Shown here in pieces: positions 19,291 through 28,172 of a stretch of 64,000 nt of DNA. Position numbers and translations under genes: made by a program. Under the pieces are notes generated by a model that did not search any database, had not been told where the DNA came from, and saw only the letters and a list, made by a program, of their open reading frames with translations. Numbering within the stretch: position 1 is the stretch's first letter; every line of letters starts with the position of its first letter. Origin of the DNA: CAYZWU01 sp964482235 (lineage in GTDB: Bacteria; Planctomycetota; B15-G4; CAYZWU01); NCBI GenBank assembly GCA_964482235.1, contig CAYZWU010000006.1:1-64000 (forward strand), read 5' to 3'.

Positions 19291-19845
19291 ATGGGATGGG
19301 AAAATCGGTCGGCATACGTGTTCATCAAGAGCCGCAAGGGCAAGTCCACAGACGTCTTCAACATGTTCAAGGACAGGAAGGACGCTGTCGGCGTCTTCCT
19401 GACCGCCGGAAAGTACGATATCATGGCCTGGATCACGTCGAAGACGATCCAGTTGACCAGCCGGATCGTTTCCGAGATCCGGTTCTCCCCCGATGTGGAG
19501 GAGGTGAAGGTCCAGCTCGCCTGCTACAGGACGAGCAACGAGAGGGTTTCCCTTCTCAAGCCCGGCTACATGTGGCTGGCTGTCAGGAAAGGGGAGTATC
19601 ATGACGTCTGCGCGACCCTGAACCGGTTCAGGAACCTGGCCATGGCGGTCAGCACGAGCGGCGATTACGGCTGCGTTGCCATGATGCACGGCGACCAGCA
19701 GGATCAGATCCACAACCTCGTCCACGCGCTCGAGCAGGAGGGCTGCGAGGTGGATTGCTTCCCCTCCTTGAAGTACCACTGGAACAGGGTGCCCGCGCGC
19801 AGACGGATCGAGAGAACCGAGGAACGCGAACAGGCCCAGTACTAG
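19291..19845 (+). CDS. Stand-alone protein with two Lrp/AsnC-type effector-binding (RAM) domains
   Basis: The product is 184 aa. The ATG at 19291 is chosen because AGGAG lies 7 bases upstream and homology-like sequence begins there; an upstream open stretch is non-coding in character. Two alpha-beta units in tandem (about 8-78 and 92-160) resemble the ligand-binding half of Lrp/AsnC regulators: AYVFIKSRKGKSTDVF...GVFLTAGKYDIMAWI, then GYMWLAVRKGEYHDVC...MAVSTSGDYGCVAMM. No helix-turn-helix is present, so it cannot act as a classical repressor. It may sense an amino acid or modulate another protein. The C-terminus is short and basic. Confidence 0.65.
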   Translation: MGWENRSAYVFIKSRKGKSTDVFNMFKDRKDAVGVFLTAGKYDIMAWITSKTIQLTSRIVSEIRFSPDVEEVKVQLACYRTSNERVSLLKPGYMWLAVRKGEYHDVCATLNRFRNLAMAVSTSGDYGCVAMMHGDQQDQIHNLVHALEQEGCEVDCFPSLKYHWNRVPARRRIERTEEREQAQY

Positions 19846-19881
19846 AAGCCGTCGATACGATTGTTCGAGATCGGGGTGGCG

Positions 19882-22800
19882 TCACTCTTTGATGACGATC
19901 AGCTTCTTCACCTCGATCTCACCCATCCGCACGTCGATGAAGGGCTCGCCGTTTTCGAGGCCGACCACGCCGAACCCTGTTGCTGTCGACAGAAAGCTTC
20001 TGAAGCTGTCTCCCACGCGCGAATCGATGGAGAGCGCCTTCTCCACGGCGTCGTACCGGACGCCGGTCATTCCCTGGATCAGGCCGTAGCTCGACATGGC
20101 GCGGGCGTACCAGTGGCCGCACTCGTACTCGTTGAAGGGGTTGCGGATCGTGCCGTCGTAGCGATCCCTGCAGGCGCGGACGACATCGAGTCCCTTCTCC
20201 GTCATGCCCTCGATCATCAGGTGCGACGCGACCTGGTACTCGATGCCTGTCCAGACCTCGTTGCTGTATACGAAGGGCAGGGAGAGCTTGCAGCCGTGCG
20301 GCCAGGTGCAGAGGAGAAGGCCTCCCTCGTGGCCGCAGGCATAGGTGGGCCGCTGCGGGTTGGCGTGGTCCGACAGGTCCGCCTTGAAGTTGTACTTGTG
20401 AATCGCGTTCAGGCTGCTCTTCACCTTCGTGGCGTCGACGAGCTGTCCCAGGCCGCACATCCGCGCGATCCAGAATCCGAGAACGCCGTCGGAGAGGCAG
20501 CCTTCGCCGTACTGGTACTTCGGCCCCTGCTCGTTCAGGGCGGCCACGATCTCCCTGTAGCCCTGGCTGTTGTGCGAGCTGTCCAGGGGAGTGAACTTGG
20601 CGTTCAGGCCCTCGGTCCGGATCTTCTGGATGAAGTACTCGCCGCCCCACAGCTCTGTCTCGAGATAGCCCTTGCCTTTCTCCAGCAGCGATTCGTAGAG
20701 GGTGACGTCGTCGCCCAGTGCGGTGCCCATTCTCGCGGCCGCCTCGAGGGCGCCGAGGTAGAAGCTCGAGCAGTGGCCGTCAGGACCCCAGTACTCGATG
20801 TCGTAGGTGTTGTGGTGCGGCTCCTCGAGCACGCCGTTGTGCCTCGGATCCCACGTCGCGATGCAGTAGTCGAGGCTCTGCTTCACCTCGGGCCAGATCG
20901 ATCTCAGCCACTCGATGTCGCCCAGGATCCGCCAGTCGCGATGGACCTTCATGATGCCGCCCAGCTGGCCGTCCGACGCAGCGTGGTAGGTGTGCGCCAC
21001 CGGCCGGATCGGGAGGGCCGACCGGAACGCCTGGTGCCCCTCCTTGTTCTGGCTCTCGTGGAACTCGGTCTGCCGCAGCGACCGCTCCATGTCCGGGAAG
21101 AGGTGGCAGATAGCCTGGGCGTAGTTCCAGACGTGGGTACACGAACCGGCGCAGCAGCCGGTGCTGTCGCAGCAGCCTTCCCAGCACCAGAGCTTCCCGT
21201 CCTCCTGGCGGAGCACGGTGGGGGACTTCAGGATCGTCAGGTTGGAGGCCACCGCCTCGACGACCTCGGGCGGGAGCGTGGTGTCGTAGAAGGCGTCCCT
21301 GAAGACCGCGCTCTTCTCGCGAAGACTGCTGCAGGCGCCGCGCCAGTGCTCGGCCACTTGCGCGATGCCGGCGAAGCGTCCGGCATACCAGGGGATGTGG
21401 TGGGTCGGCGTCTTCTCTTCCTTCCCTGCCGTGCAGTCAGGGCAGGGCGGCGGTCCTTCAGCGATCCAGCCGTCGAACCCGGCGTCCTCGAAGTCGTCGA
21501 TGACAACGGCCCCTTCGGGCAGGTCGCCCGATGTCATCGGCTTGTCGGCCATGACGATCTGGTCCACGTTGATGTGCCCCCAGGCCGCCGTCTCCTCGTC
21601 CTTGATGCGGAGTGTCATCTTCCTGCCGCGGAATTCGCGTACGTCCCAGGAGTTCCACTCGAGAAGTTCCTTCTCCTTGCCCGTGGCCGTTCGCACCACG
21701 CTGTCGCCGGAGAGAAGCTCGATGCACGTCTTCCCCGGGTGGTTCCCACCGCCCAGGAGGAAGGAGATGTAACCTGCCGTCACCTCGAAGGGGGGCAGGG
21801 TCAGGCTACCCGTGAGCACGTCGCCACAGGGATCGAAGGTGTTGATCAGGCCCTTGCCCAGGAAGCCCGTGACCTCCTGCTGGCTCGGTGTGCCGCCCTT
21901 CGACGGGCCGTGGCCGAAGGCCGGTCCCGAGTCGCAGTGGGCGTCCCTGCCGTAACGGAGGCTCGAGCGGGGAACGTGCCACGACATGAGGAGGCGGATC
22001 GTCTCCTTGCCGCCCGGTTCGACGCTGAAGGGCACGAAGAGCGAGGCGCCCGGGCTTCTTCCCTTGGCCGGCGGATTGTCGAGAAGCCTGGCCGCCTCGA
22101 TGTTCTCCCAGGCCAGGGTCAGGGAGTCCCACCAGCCGCCCTTGAACCAGCAGTGGTCCACCACCACGTTGTCGCTGTCCACGAAGAAGGCGAAGGAACC
22201 CTCTCTCTCGGGGTTCTCTTCACTGCCCGCCTGGGAGAGGACGAAGCCTCCCTTGATCGGTTTCACGCTGTCACCGCCGCCGCCGATCGCCATGAAGTTC
22301 TTCGAGTTGAAGGAGAAGACCGCCTCGACGCTCTCGCCGGTGCTGTTCTCGAAGGTGTACTCCACGGCCGCCACGGGCAGGGACGAGTCGTCCGATGCGC
22401 CGGGGACGAAGGGGCTCCATCCCGTGATGTCCACCTGGAGCGGGATGTCGCGATCCGTGAGCTCCACCGCGGCGAAGGGGAAGCGCGCGAGAAAGCGCGC
22501 CTCGTCGAACCGGGGAAAGCCGTAGCTCGTGCCGGGTGCGCCGTTGCCCGTGCTCGGCTTGCCGAAGATCTTCCAGCCCGGCACCTGCCCCTCGAGAACC
22601 CTGGCCGTGTTGCCGTCCTTGCCCTTCACGCAGAGAGCGGCGAACTGGCACGGCTCGTTGAACACCTCCATCTCGTTTCTCACCGAGACGTGCGAGAAGG
22701 CGCCGGTCCCCTCGAGGCAGACCATCCCGGCTCCCATGCCGCCCAGGGGAAAGGCGATCCTGTTCAGCTGGGGGCCCTGGTACCAGCCGTTGTATTCCCG

Positions 22801-22908
22801 CTCGAGGCAGCGGCACGCCGCATCCTCGCCGCCGGTCAGTCCGGCGCAGGAGAGGGTGATGGAGAGAATGAAAAAAACGACAACGAGATCCGCTCTTTTC
22901 CTGTTCAT
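19882..22908 (-). CDS. GH116-family glycosidase (GBA2/glucosylceramidase-like), exported
   Basis: The product is 1008 aa; AAGGA lies 6 bases before the ATG. The export signal has a Cys (ITLSC) that may be lipidated. The N-terminal beta domain opens with LNRIAFPLGGMGAGMVCLEG, as in GBA2_N. A beta-sandwich insert (about 360-460, with LLGGGNHPGKTCIELL and WGHINVDQIVMAD) resembles the sugar-binding inserts of levanase-type enzymes. The C-terminal (alpha/alpha)6 barrel carries HTYHAASDGQLGG, EEPHHNTYD (Glu695/696 are nucleophile candidates) and LSDGVLGFW (Asp807, in the place of the GBA2 acid/base Asp). Family activities include beta-glucosidase, beta-xylosidase and glucosylceramidase; the substrate here is undecided. 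Confidence 0.85.
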   Translation of the reverse strand: MNRKRADLVVVFFILSITLSCAGLTGGEDAACRCLEREYNGWYQGPQLNRIAFPLGGMGAGMVCLEGTGAFSHVSVRNEMEVFNEPCQFAALCVKGKDGNTARVLEGQVPGWKIFGKPSTGNGAPGTSYGFPRFDEARFLARFPFAAVELTDRDIPLQVDITGWSPFVPGASDDSSLPVAAVEYTFENSTGESVEAVFSFNSKNFMAIGGGGDSVKPIKGGFVLSQAGSEENPEREGSFAFFVDSDNVVVDHCWFKGGWWDSLTLAWENIEAARLLDNPPAKGRSPGASLFVPFSVEPGGKETIRLLMSWHVPRSSLRYGRDAHCDSGPAFGHGPSKGGTPSQQEVTGFLGKGLINTFDPCGDVLTGSLTLPPFEVTAGYISFLLGGGNHPGKTCIELLSGDSVVRTATGKEKELLEWNSWDVREFRGRKMTLRIKDEETAAWGHINVDQIVMADKPMTSGDLPEGAVVIDDFEDAGFDGWIAEGPPPCPDCTAGKEEKTPTHHIPWYAGRFAGIAQVAEHWRGACSSLREKSAVFRDAFYDTTLPPEVVEAVASNLTILKSPTVLRQEDGKLWCWEGCCDSTGCCAGSCTHVWNYAQAICHLFPDMERSLRQTEFHESQNKEGHQAFRSALPIRPVAHTYHAASDGQLGGIMKVHRDWRILGDIEWLRSIWPEVKQSLDYCIATWDPRHNGVLEEPHHNTYDIEYWGPDGHCSSFYLGALEAAARMGTALGDDVTLYESLLEKGKGYLETELWGGEYFIQKIRTEGLNAKFTPLDSSHNSQGYREIVAALNEQGPKYQYGEGCLSDGVLGFWIARMCGLGQLVDATKVKSSLNAIHKYNFKADLSDHANPQRPTYACGHEGGLLLCTWPHGCKLSLPFVYSNEVWTGIEYQVASHLMIEGMTEKGLDVVRACRDRYDGTIRNPFNEYECGHWYARAMSSYGLIQGMTGVRYDAVEKALSIDSRVGDSFRSFLSTATGFGVVGLENGEPFIDVRMGEIEVKKLIVIKE

Positions 22909-23383
22909 GATTTTCCTTTTCTCGGAAGGCCCGCCGGTTTTCAGGTCACTGTTACCCGCCGGCCGGATCAGGGAGCTCGTAGCCGATCCGGTCCAGATGG
23001 TAATATTTGAGAATCATATCAGGGTAATACCGGGAAGAATCGTATCCGAGCGCCCGGGGAATCTCAAGAATCGTTGATCAGCCTCACGCGGAACCTCGAG
23101 AGCGCGGTGCGTGCCCTGGAGACTCTTCCCTTCGTTCATGAGGTCGTGCCCCTCAGATCGTCCTGCCGGCGTCATGGCCGGCTTTCACCCGCTTGGTTTT
23201 ATATCAGCGCACACCTCGTTGGCCCAACTCCTTACTCGCCGCATTCGATGGGGGGGGACTCCCGCGAATTTCCGCCCTTTGCCGGCAAGAGGGAGTTTTC
23301 TATGATGCCGTCAGATGTTATCGAGAGAGCCGACCGGGCTGCATCGATGCAGCCGCAAAACGTCCATCAAGGAAAGGTCGATC
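22909..23383. other. 475-base divergent intergenic region
   Basis: No tRNA, riboswitch or small gene could be recognised. It separates the GH116 gene (minus) from the kinase/aminotransferase fusion (plus) and holds the promoter candidate described separately. Confidence 0.5.
23279..23306 (+). promoter_or_regulatory. Candidate sigma70-type promoter of the kinase/phospho-lyase fusion gene
   Basis: TTGCCG (23279-23284) and TATGAT (23301-23306) are separated by 16 bases, matching the consensus at 4/6 and 5/6 positions. The expected transcript would have a leader of about 70 bases before the ATG at 23384. Confidence 0.4.
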
Positions 23384-25962
23384 ATGACAGCCGACGAGCG
23401 AGGCGAGAGCCTGTTTTCCCTGGATGACGCCGGGAGGATCGGGGAAGAGGTCTTCGGGGTGACGGGAACTGCGGAGGCCCTGCCCGGGTACGAGGACAAC
23501 AACTTCCGCCTCCGCGGCAGGGACGGGAGCCTCCACGTGCTCAAGATCGCCCATGCCGGCGAAGAGCGCGAGATTCTCGATTTCCAGAACAGGATCATGG
23601 AGCGCCTCGGAGAAAGGCTGCCGGCCGGCTCCTGCCCGCGCGTCCTGAAGACGAAGGAGGGCGGCGAGATCGCCGAGGTGGCGGGCCGCAGGGGGAGCAG
23701 GCATTTCGCCCGCCTGCTTTCATACCTCCCGGGACGGTTTCTCGTCGATGAGGCATCTCATTCGGATCTGCTCCTGAAGAACGTGGGCCGGTTCTACGGG
23801 CAGGTCGACGCCGCTCTGGAGGGATTCACCCACCCGGCCATGTGCCGGACCTCCGCGTGGGATCTGAGAACGGCCTCGGCCTCGCGCCGCCATCTGTCTT
23901 GCTTTGCCGATGCCTCGGAGAGGGCGCTCGTCGAGCGGTTCCTCGATCTCTTCGATCAGGAAGCCCTTCCCGTGCTGAGCACTCTCCGGACCGGTGTGAT
24001 CCACAACGACGGCAACGACTACAATATTCTCGTCGAGCAGGACGATGTGAAGGGGATCATCGATTTCGGCGATGCGCTGCATACGGCTTTCGTCTCCGAA
24101 CCGGCGATCGCGGCGGCATACGCGGCTCTGGGCAAGAAAGATCCGCTCCGTGCCGCATCGCTGGTCCTGGCCGGGTATCACGAGGCTTATCCCCTCGAGG
24201 AGGAGGAGGTCGATATCTTCTTCCTTCTCGTCGCCGCGCGGCTTTGCACGAGTGTCTGCTGGTCCACTCATCTCCACAACCTCGACGAAGGGAACGAATA
24301 CCTCCTGGTGAGCCGCCAGCCTGCACTTGACCTGCTCTGGAAGCTTTCTGCCGTCGATCCGGATGGGGCGTGCGGGCTTTTCCGCCGGGCCTGCGGCATG
24401 GCGCCCGTTCCAGCGGGAAGGAAGGCGCCTCTCATGCGCGACGAGATCGTGTCGCTCCGCAAGCGCCACGTCGGTCCGTCGCTGAGCCTCTCGTACAGCG
24501 AGCCGCTCACGATCGTGCGCGGCTTCAGGCAGTACCTCTACGATGAAGAGGGGCGCGCCTATCTCGACGCGGTGAACAACGTGCCCCACGTGGGCCACTG
24601 CCACCCGCGCGTGATGCGGGCCGCGCGGGAGCAGATCGCCCGCCTCAACACGAACACGCGCTACCTTCACGAGAACCTCGTGCGATACTCGCGGCGGCTC
24701 TGCGCGCTCCTGCCGGAGCCGCTCGAGGTTTGCTTCTTCGTCAACTCGGGATCCGAAGCGAACGACCTGGCCCTGCGCCTCGCTCGAAACCACACGGGCG
24801 GCACGGGTCTCGTGGTGGTGGACGGCGCCTACCACGGCAACCTCTCCAGCCTGATCGACATCAGCCCGTACAAGTTCGACGGTCCGGGCGGCAGCGGCGC
24901 GCCGGAGCATGTCCGGGTGATCCCCATGCCCGATCCCTACCGCGGGTTGTACAGGACGAAAGGCGGCGGGACGGATGAAGGGAGAACGGGCCAGGAGAGC
25001 GGCGATGCGGGTGAGAAGTATGCGGCCCACGTGGGCCGTGCGGCGGAGGCCCTGAGCCTGATCGGGCGGAAGGCGGCCGCCTTCATCTGCGAACCGCTCC
25101 TCGGGTGCGGCGGGCAGATCGTTCCTCCGCCCGGCTTCCTGTCGAGCGCGGCCCGTCGCATCCGCGAAGCGGGCGGGCTCTTCATCGCCGACGAGGTGCA
25201 GGTCGGATTCGGCCGAGTGGGAACGCACTTCTGGGCCTTCGAGCCGGACGGCTTCTTGCCGTCCCCGGACGGCTTCTTGCCGTCCCCGGACGGCNNNNNN
25301 NNNNNNNNNNNNNNNNNNNNNNNNNNNNNNNNNNNNNNNNNNNNNNNNNNNNNNNNNNNNNNNNNNNNNNNNNNNNNNNNNNNNNNNNNNNNNNCGAGCC
25401 GGACGGCTTCTTGCCGTCCCCGGACGGCTTCTTGCCGTCCCCGGACGGCGTCGTCCCGGACATCGTCACCCTGGGAAAGCCGATCGGCGGCGGGCACCCC
25501 ATGGCAGCCGTGATCACGACGCGCGAGATCGCCGACTCCTTCGTCACGGGAATGGAGTACTTCAACACCTACGGCGGGAATCCCGTCTCCTGCGCCGTGG
25601 GGCTCGCCGTCCTCGACGTGATCGAGGAGGAGGGGCTCCAGCAGAATGCCCACGACGTGGGAAGCCGCCTGAAAAAGAGTCTCGCAGCCCTGAGCGTGCG
25701 GCATCCCCTGGTGGGCGACGTGCGCGGGCTCGGTCTCTTTCTCGGCGTGGAGCTCGTGAAGGACAGGGAGAGCCTCGAGCCGGCGGCCGAGGCGGCGCAG
25801 CAGGCCGTCGAGCGGATGAAGGAGAGGGGGATACTCGTCAGCACCGACGGCCCCCTTCACAACGTGATCAAGATCAAGCCGCCGCTCGTCTTCACCATGG
25901 AGAATGCCGACCGGCTCGCCGACACTCTGGACGCCGTTCTCCACGAGGTGGGCGAAGGCTGA
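23384..25962 (+). CDS. Fusion of hydroxylysine-kinase-like (APH fold) and class III PLP phospho-lyase (AGXT2L/PHYKPL-like); contains assembly gap
   Basis: The ATG at 23384 follows GGAAAGG by 6 bases. The N-terminal APH-fold kinase has HNDGNDYN (207-214, catalytic Asp209) and IIDFGDA (Asp227). The C-terminal class III PLP domain has FVNSGSEANDLALRLARNHT, ADEVQVGFGRVGTHFWAFE and, after the gap, VPDIVTLGKPIGGGHP with the PLP lysine. This wording is that of ethanolamine-phosphate and 5-phosphohydroxylysine phospho-lyases, and fusions to their kinases are known in bacteria. A 100-N gap breaks the frame. Deleting the Ns and one of the two identical 55-base flanks leaves 2424 bases, an exact open frame of 807 codons. 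Hydroxylysine use is inferred from the neighbours. Ethanolamine is the main alternative substrate. Confidence 0.83.
25240..25449. repeat. 21-bp palindromic tandem repeat flanking a 100-N gap
   Basis: Bases 25240-25294 and 25395-25449 are identical 55-base blocks. Each holds two and a third copies of a 21-base unit built around GGACGGC-TTCTT-GCCGTCC, a perfect hairpin. Each unit encodes the heptapeptide GFLPSPD in the gene frame. Bases 25295-25394 are exactly 100 N, a scaffolding placeholder. The repeat sits between WAFEPDG and VVPDIVTLGK of the aminotransferase domain, where family members have no such insert. Confidence 0.9.
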
Positions 25963-27150
25963 TCAGCCTTCCCTGGTCAGCAGGAGCTCCTTCTGCGGCG
26001 TGGAGAGATAGTCCGCGCCGTTTGCCGTGACGACCACCATCTCCTCGATCGTCACCACGCCGCGGTCAGGGACGGTGAGGCGCGGCTCGAGGGTGAAGAC
26101 CATGTTCTTCTCCAGCTTGCGGAAAGGCTTTTCCGCGTACTTCTCCCAGGAAGGACCGAGGAGCGCCGTCCCGTCGTGGGAGAAGCGGCCCACCTGGTGG
26201 CCGAGGCCGTGGGGGAACTCCTCGAAGCCCGCGTCGACAACCACCTTTCGCGCCGCGGCATCGACGATCTCGCCCTCGACCCCGGGCTTCATCGCTTCCC
26301 GCGCCTTTTCGATCGCGCGAACGATGATGTCGAAGCCGTGCAGCACCTCGGCCGGCGGGGCCTCCTCGCCCTTGTCCATGATGTAGAAGGTGCGCTGCAT
26401 GTCCGAGCAGTATCCCTCGACCTTGACGCCGAAGTCCATGTTGAGGACGTGGCCGCGCTCGACGCGCGCTTCGCCCGGGGCGTAGTGAGCCCCCGCCCCT
26501 CCGGGGCCGGTGAAGACAGCGGGGCAGACCGACTCCTCCCAGGCGAGCTCGAGGCTCCGCCCGGCCACCTCGGACTTCATGAAGGCGGCGATCTCCTTCT
26601 CCACCACACCCGGCCGGATGAAGCCGGCCACGGCGGAGAAGATCTCCTCCGTGGCCCTGATCGCGGCGCCGATCCGCTCGAGCTCCATCGGCGTCTTCCG
26701 TTCGCGGAGGGCGGATACGATCGGTTCGGCCGACACGATGCGGTCCTCGTATCCGATATCCGACAGGAACCGGACCATGGTGAGGAACATCCCGTGCGTC
26801 AGTCCGTCGCAGATCTCGCTGCCCTCGGAGAAGTTGAGGGCGATCTTCGCGGGATCGAGATTTTGAAGGCGTGCGAGGAGCGGCTCCTTGATACCCGTGA
26901 CGAATCCCTCCACGCTGTCGTAGACGCCGAGATCCTCCACCGTGAGCCTGTCGTACTCGCCCACGATGGCGTGCGCTTCTCCCGAGGCGGTGACGATGAA
27001 TGCGGAATGCCACGTCACGTCCGCCTCGACGAGGAAGGGGAGGACGGGATCGCCGTTGATCTGGCTCTCGCGGACGAAAGTGATCCAGCAGTCGATTCCC
27101 AGTTCCTTCACGATCTCCCTGGCCTGAACGATCTTTTCGCGAACGAGCAT
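25963..27150 (-). CDS. M24-family metallopeptidase (Xaa-Pro dipeptidase/aminopeptidase P-like)
   Basis: The product is 395 aa. The ATG at 27150 has AAGGAG 5 bases upstream. The pita-bread catalytic domain keeps all five metal ligands: Asp239 and Asp250 (NMDFGVKVEGYCSDMQ), His318 (HGLGHQVG), Glu355 (FTLEPRL) and Glu369 (TIEEMVV), so it should be an active dimetal enzyme. The N-terminal creatinase-like domain spans about 1-155. Family members cleave X-Pro bonds or act on creatine and ectoine. The neighbours favour release of proline or hydroxyproline from dipeptides. It is the last gene of a three-gene minus-strand operon, and its stop abuts that of the convergent fusion gene with no spacer. 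Confidence 0.85.
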   Translation of the reverse strand: MLVREKIVQAREIVKELGIDCWITFVRESQINGDPVLPFLVEADVTWHSAFIVTASGEAHAIVGEYDRLTVEDLGVYDSVEGFVTGIKEPLLARLQNLDPAKIALNFSEGSEICDGLTHGMFLTMVRFLSDIGYEDRIVSAEPIVSALRERKTPMELERIGAAIRATEEIFSAVAGFIRPGVVEKEIAAFMKSEVAGRSLELAWEESVCPAVFTGPGGAGAHYAPGEARVERGHVLNMDFGVKVEGYCSDMQRTFYIMDKGEEAPPAEVLHGFDIIVRAIEKAREAMKPGVEGEIVDAAARKVVVDAGFEEFPHGLGHQVGRFSHDGTALLGPSWEKYAEKPFRKLEKNMVFTLEPRLTVPDRGVVTIEEMVVVTANGADYLSTPQKELLLTREG

Positions 27151-27176
27151 GTTTTCTCCTTGCGATATCGGGACTG

Positions 27177-28172
27177 TCATTCCTGCCACGGTATCTCCGT
27201 GCCGAGGCCGCGTCTTTCCGCTTCGGCGAGGACGCGATCGGCGGCAGCCAGATCCTGGACCGAGTTGCCCACCGACTTGAACAGCGTGATCTCCTCGTCC
27301 GAGCGGCGCGCGGGTAGCTTCCCCGCGGCGATCTCGCCGATCTCGGCAACGTTTTGTCCGGCGTGGAAGAGGCCGGCCTCCATCGCCTGGATCAGGTCTC
27401 CCGCCTCGGCCAGGGCGGCCTCGCGGGAGTCGACGACGACGCGAGCCTGCGCCACGGTCTCGGGCGGGATCTCGCACATCTGCGGCGTGTAGGCACCCAC
27501 CGCGTTGATGTGAACGCCCGGCTCGAGACGGCTGTGGGGGAAGAGCGGCGCCAGGGACGGCGTGGCGGTGCAGACGACGTCGCACCCGGGGAGGTCGCGT
27601 TCCGGATCTCCCGGCTCGAGATCGAGGGACAGCTCGGCGCCCATCTCCGCGGCGAAGGCCTCGGCCCTCTCGCTGTCGCAGTCGAAGATGAAGGCCTTCT
27701 TCACCGGCCGCACGCAGCAGACCGCCTCGAGCTGGGTTCGTCCCTGGACTCCGGCGCCGAAGACGGCGGCCGTCCGAGCTTCCCTTCGGGCGAGGAGATC
27801 GGTGGCCAGCCCGCTGGCCGCCCCGGTGCGCAGGGCTGTCAGGCGCTCGCCGTCGATCACGGCCCGGGGTCTTCCGTCGCGGCCGTCCATCACCATCACG
27901 AGAGCGTGGATCAGGGGCAGCCCCCTGGCCGGGTTCTCGTTGAAAAGGGTCACGGTCTTCAGGCCGATCAGTTCGCTTTCCGGAAGGTAGACCGGCATGA
28001 AGAGCGCGCCGGCATCCTGCTCCGGCAGGTCGATCCTCGTGCGCAACGGCGACCTGGCCCGGCCGTCGGAGAGCTGGATGAACGCTGCCTTCATCGCCTC
28101 GATCGCGCCGGGCATGTCGAGCGCTTCGTTCACGTCCGCGGCGGAAAGGAAACGAATCGTCCCTTCAGTCAT
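27177..28172 (-). CDS. Ornithine cyclodeaminase/mu-crystallin family protein, probable delta1-pyrroline-2-carboxylate reductase
   Basis: The product is 331 aa, the family length. The NAD(P)-binding motif is VFGAGVQGRTQLEAV (GAGVQG at 139-144). The conserved IGLKTV (Lys72), LTALRTGAAS (111-120) and the late GNSVQDLAAA are all present. The family includes ornithine cyclodeaminases, ketimine reductases and the reductase that turns delta1-pyrroline-2-carboxylate into L-proline. Because its start overlaps (ATGA) the stop of a trans-3-hydroxyproline dehydratase, whose product is exactly that imine, the reductase role fits best. A EutC-like role beside an M24 hydrolase (ectoine degradation) was considered but no other ectoine gene is present. 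Confidence 0.82.
   Translation of the reverse strand: MTEGTIRFLSAADVNEALDMPGAIEAMKAAFIQLSDGRARSPLRTRIDLPEQDAGALFMPVYLPESELIGLKTVTLFNENPARGLPLIHALVMVMDGRDGRPRAVIDGERLTALRTGAASGLATDLLARREARTAAVFGAGVQGRTQLEAVCCVRPVKKAFIFDCDSERAEAFAAEMGAELSLDLEPGDPERDLPGCDVVCTATPSLAPLFPHSRLEPGVHINAVGAYTPQMCEIPPETVAQARVVVDSREAALAEAGDLIQAMEAGLFHAGQNVAEIGEIAAGKLPARRSDEEITLFKSVGNSVQDLAAADRVLAEAERRGLGTEIPWQE

Noticed and set aside
25963..28172. Ectoine degradation operon (M24 hydrolase plus EutC-like protein)
   Set aside because: The partner with the Cys/Thr dehydratase active site points to 3-hydroxyproline, and no EutB- or EutE-like gene is present.
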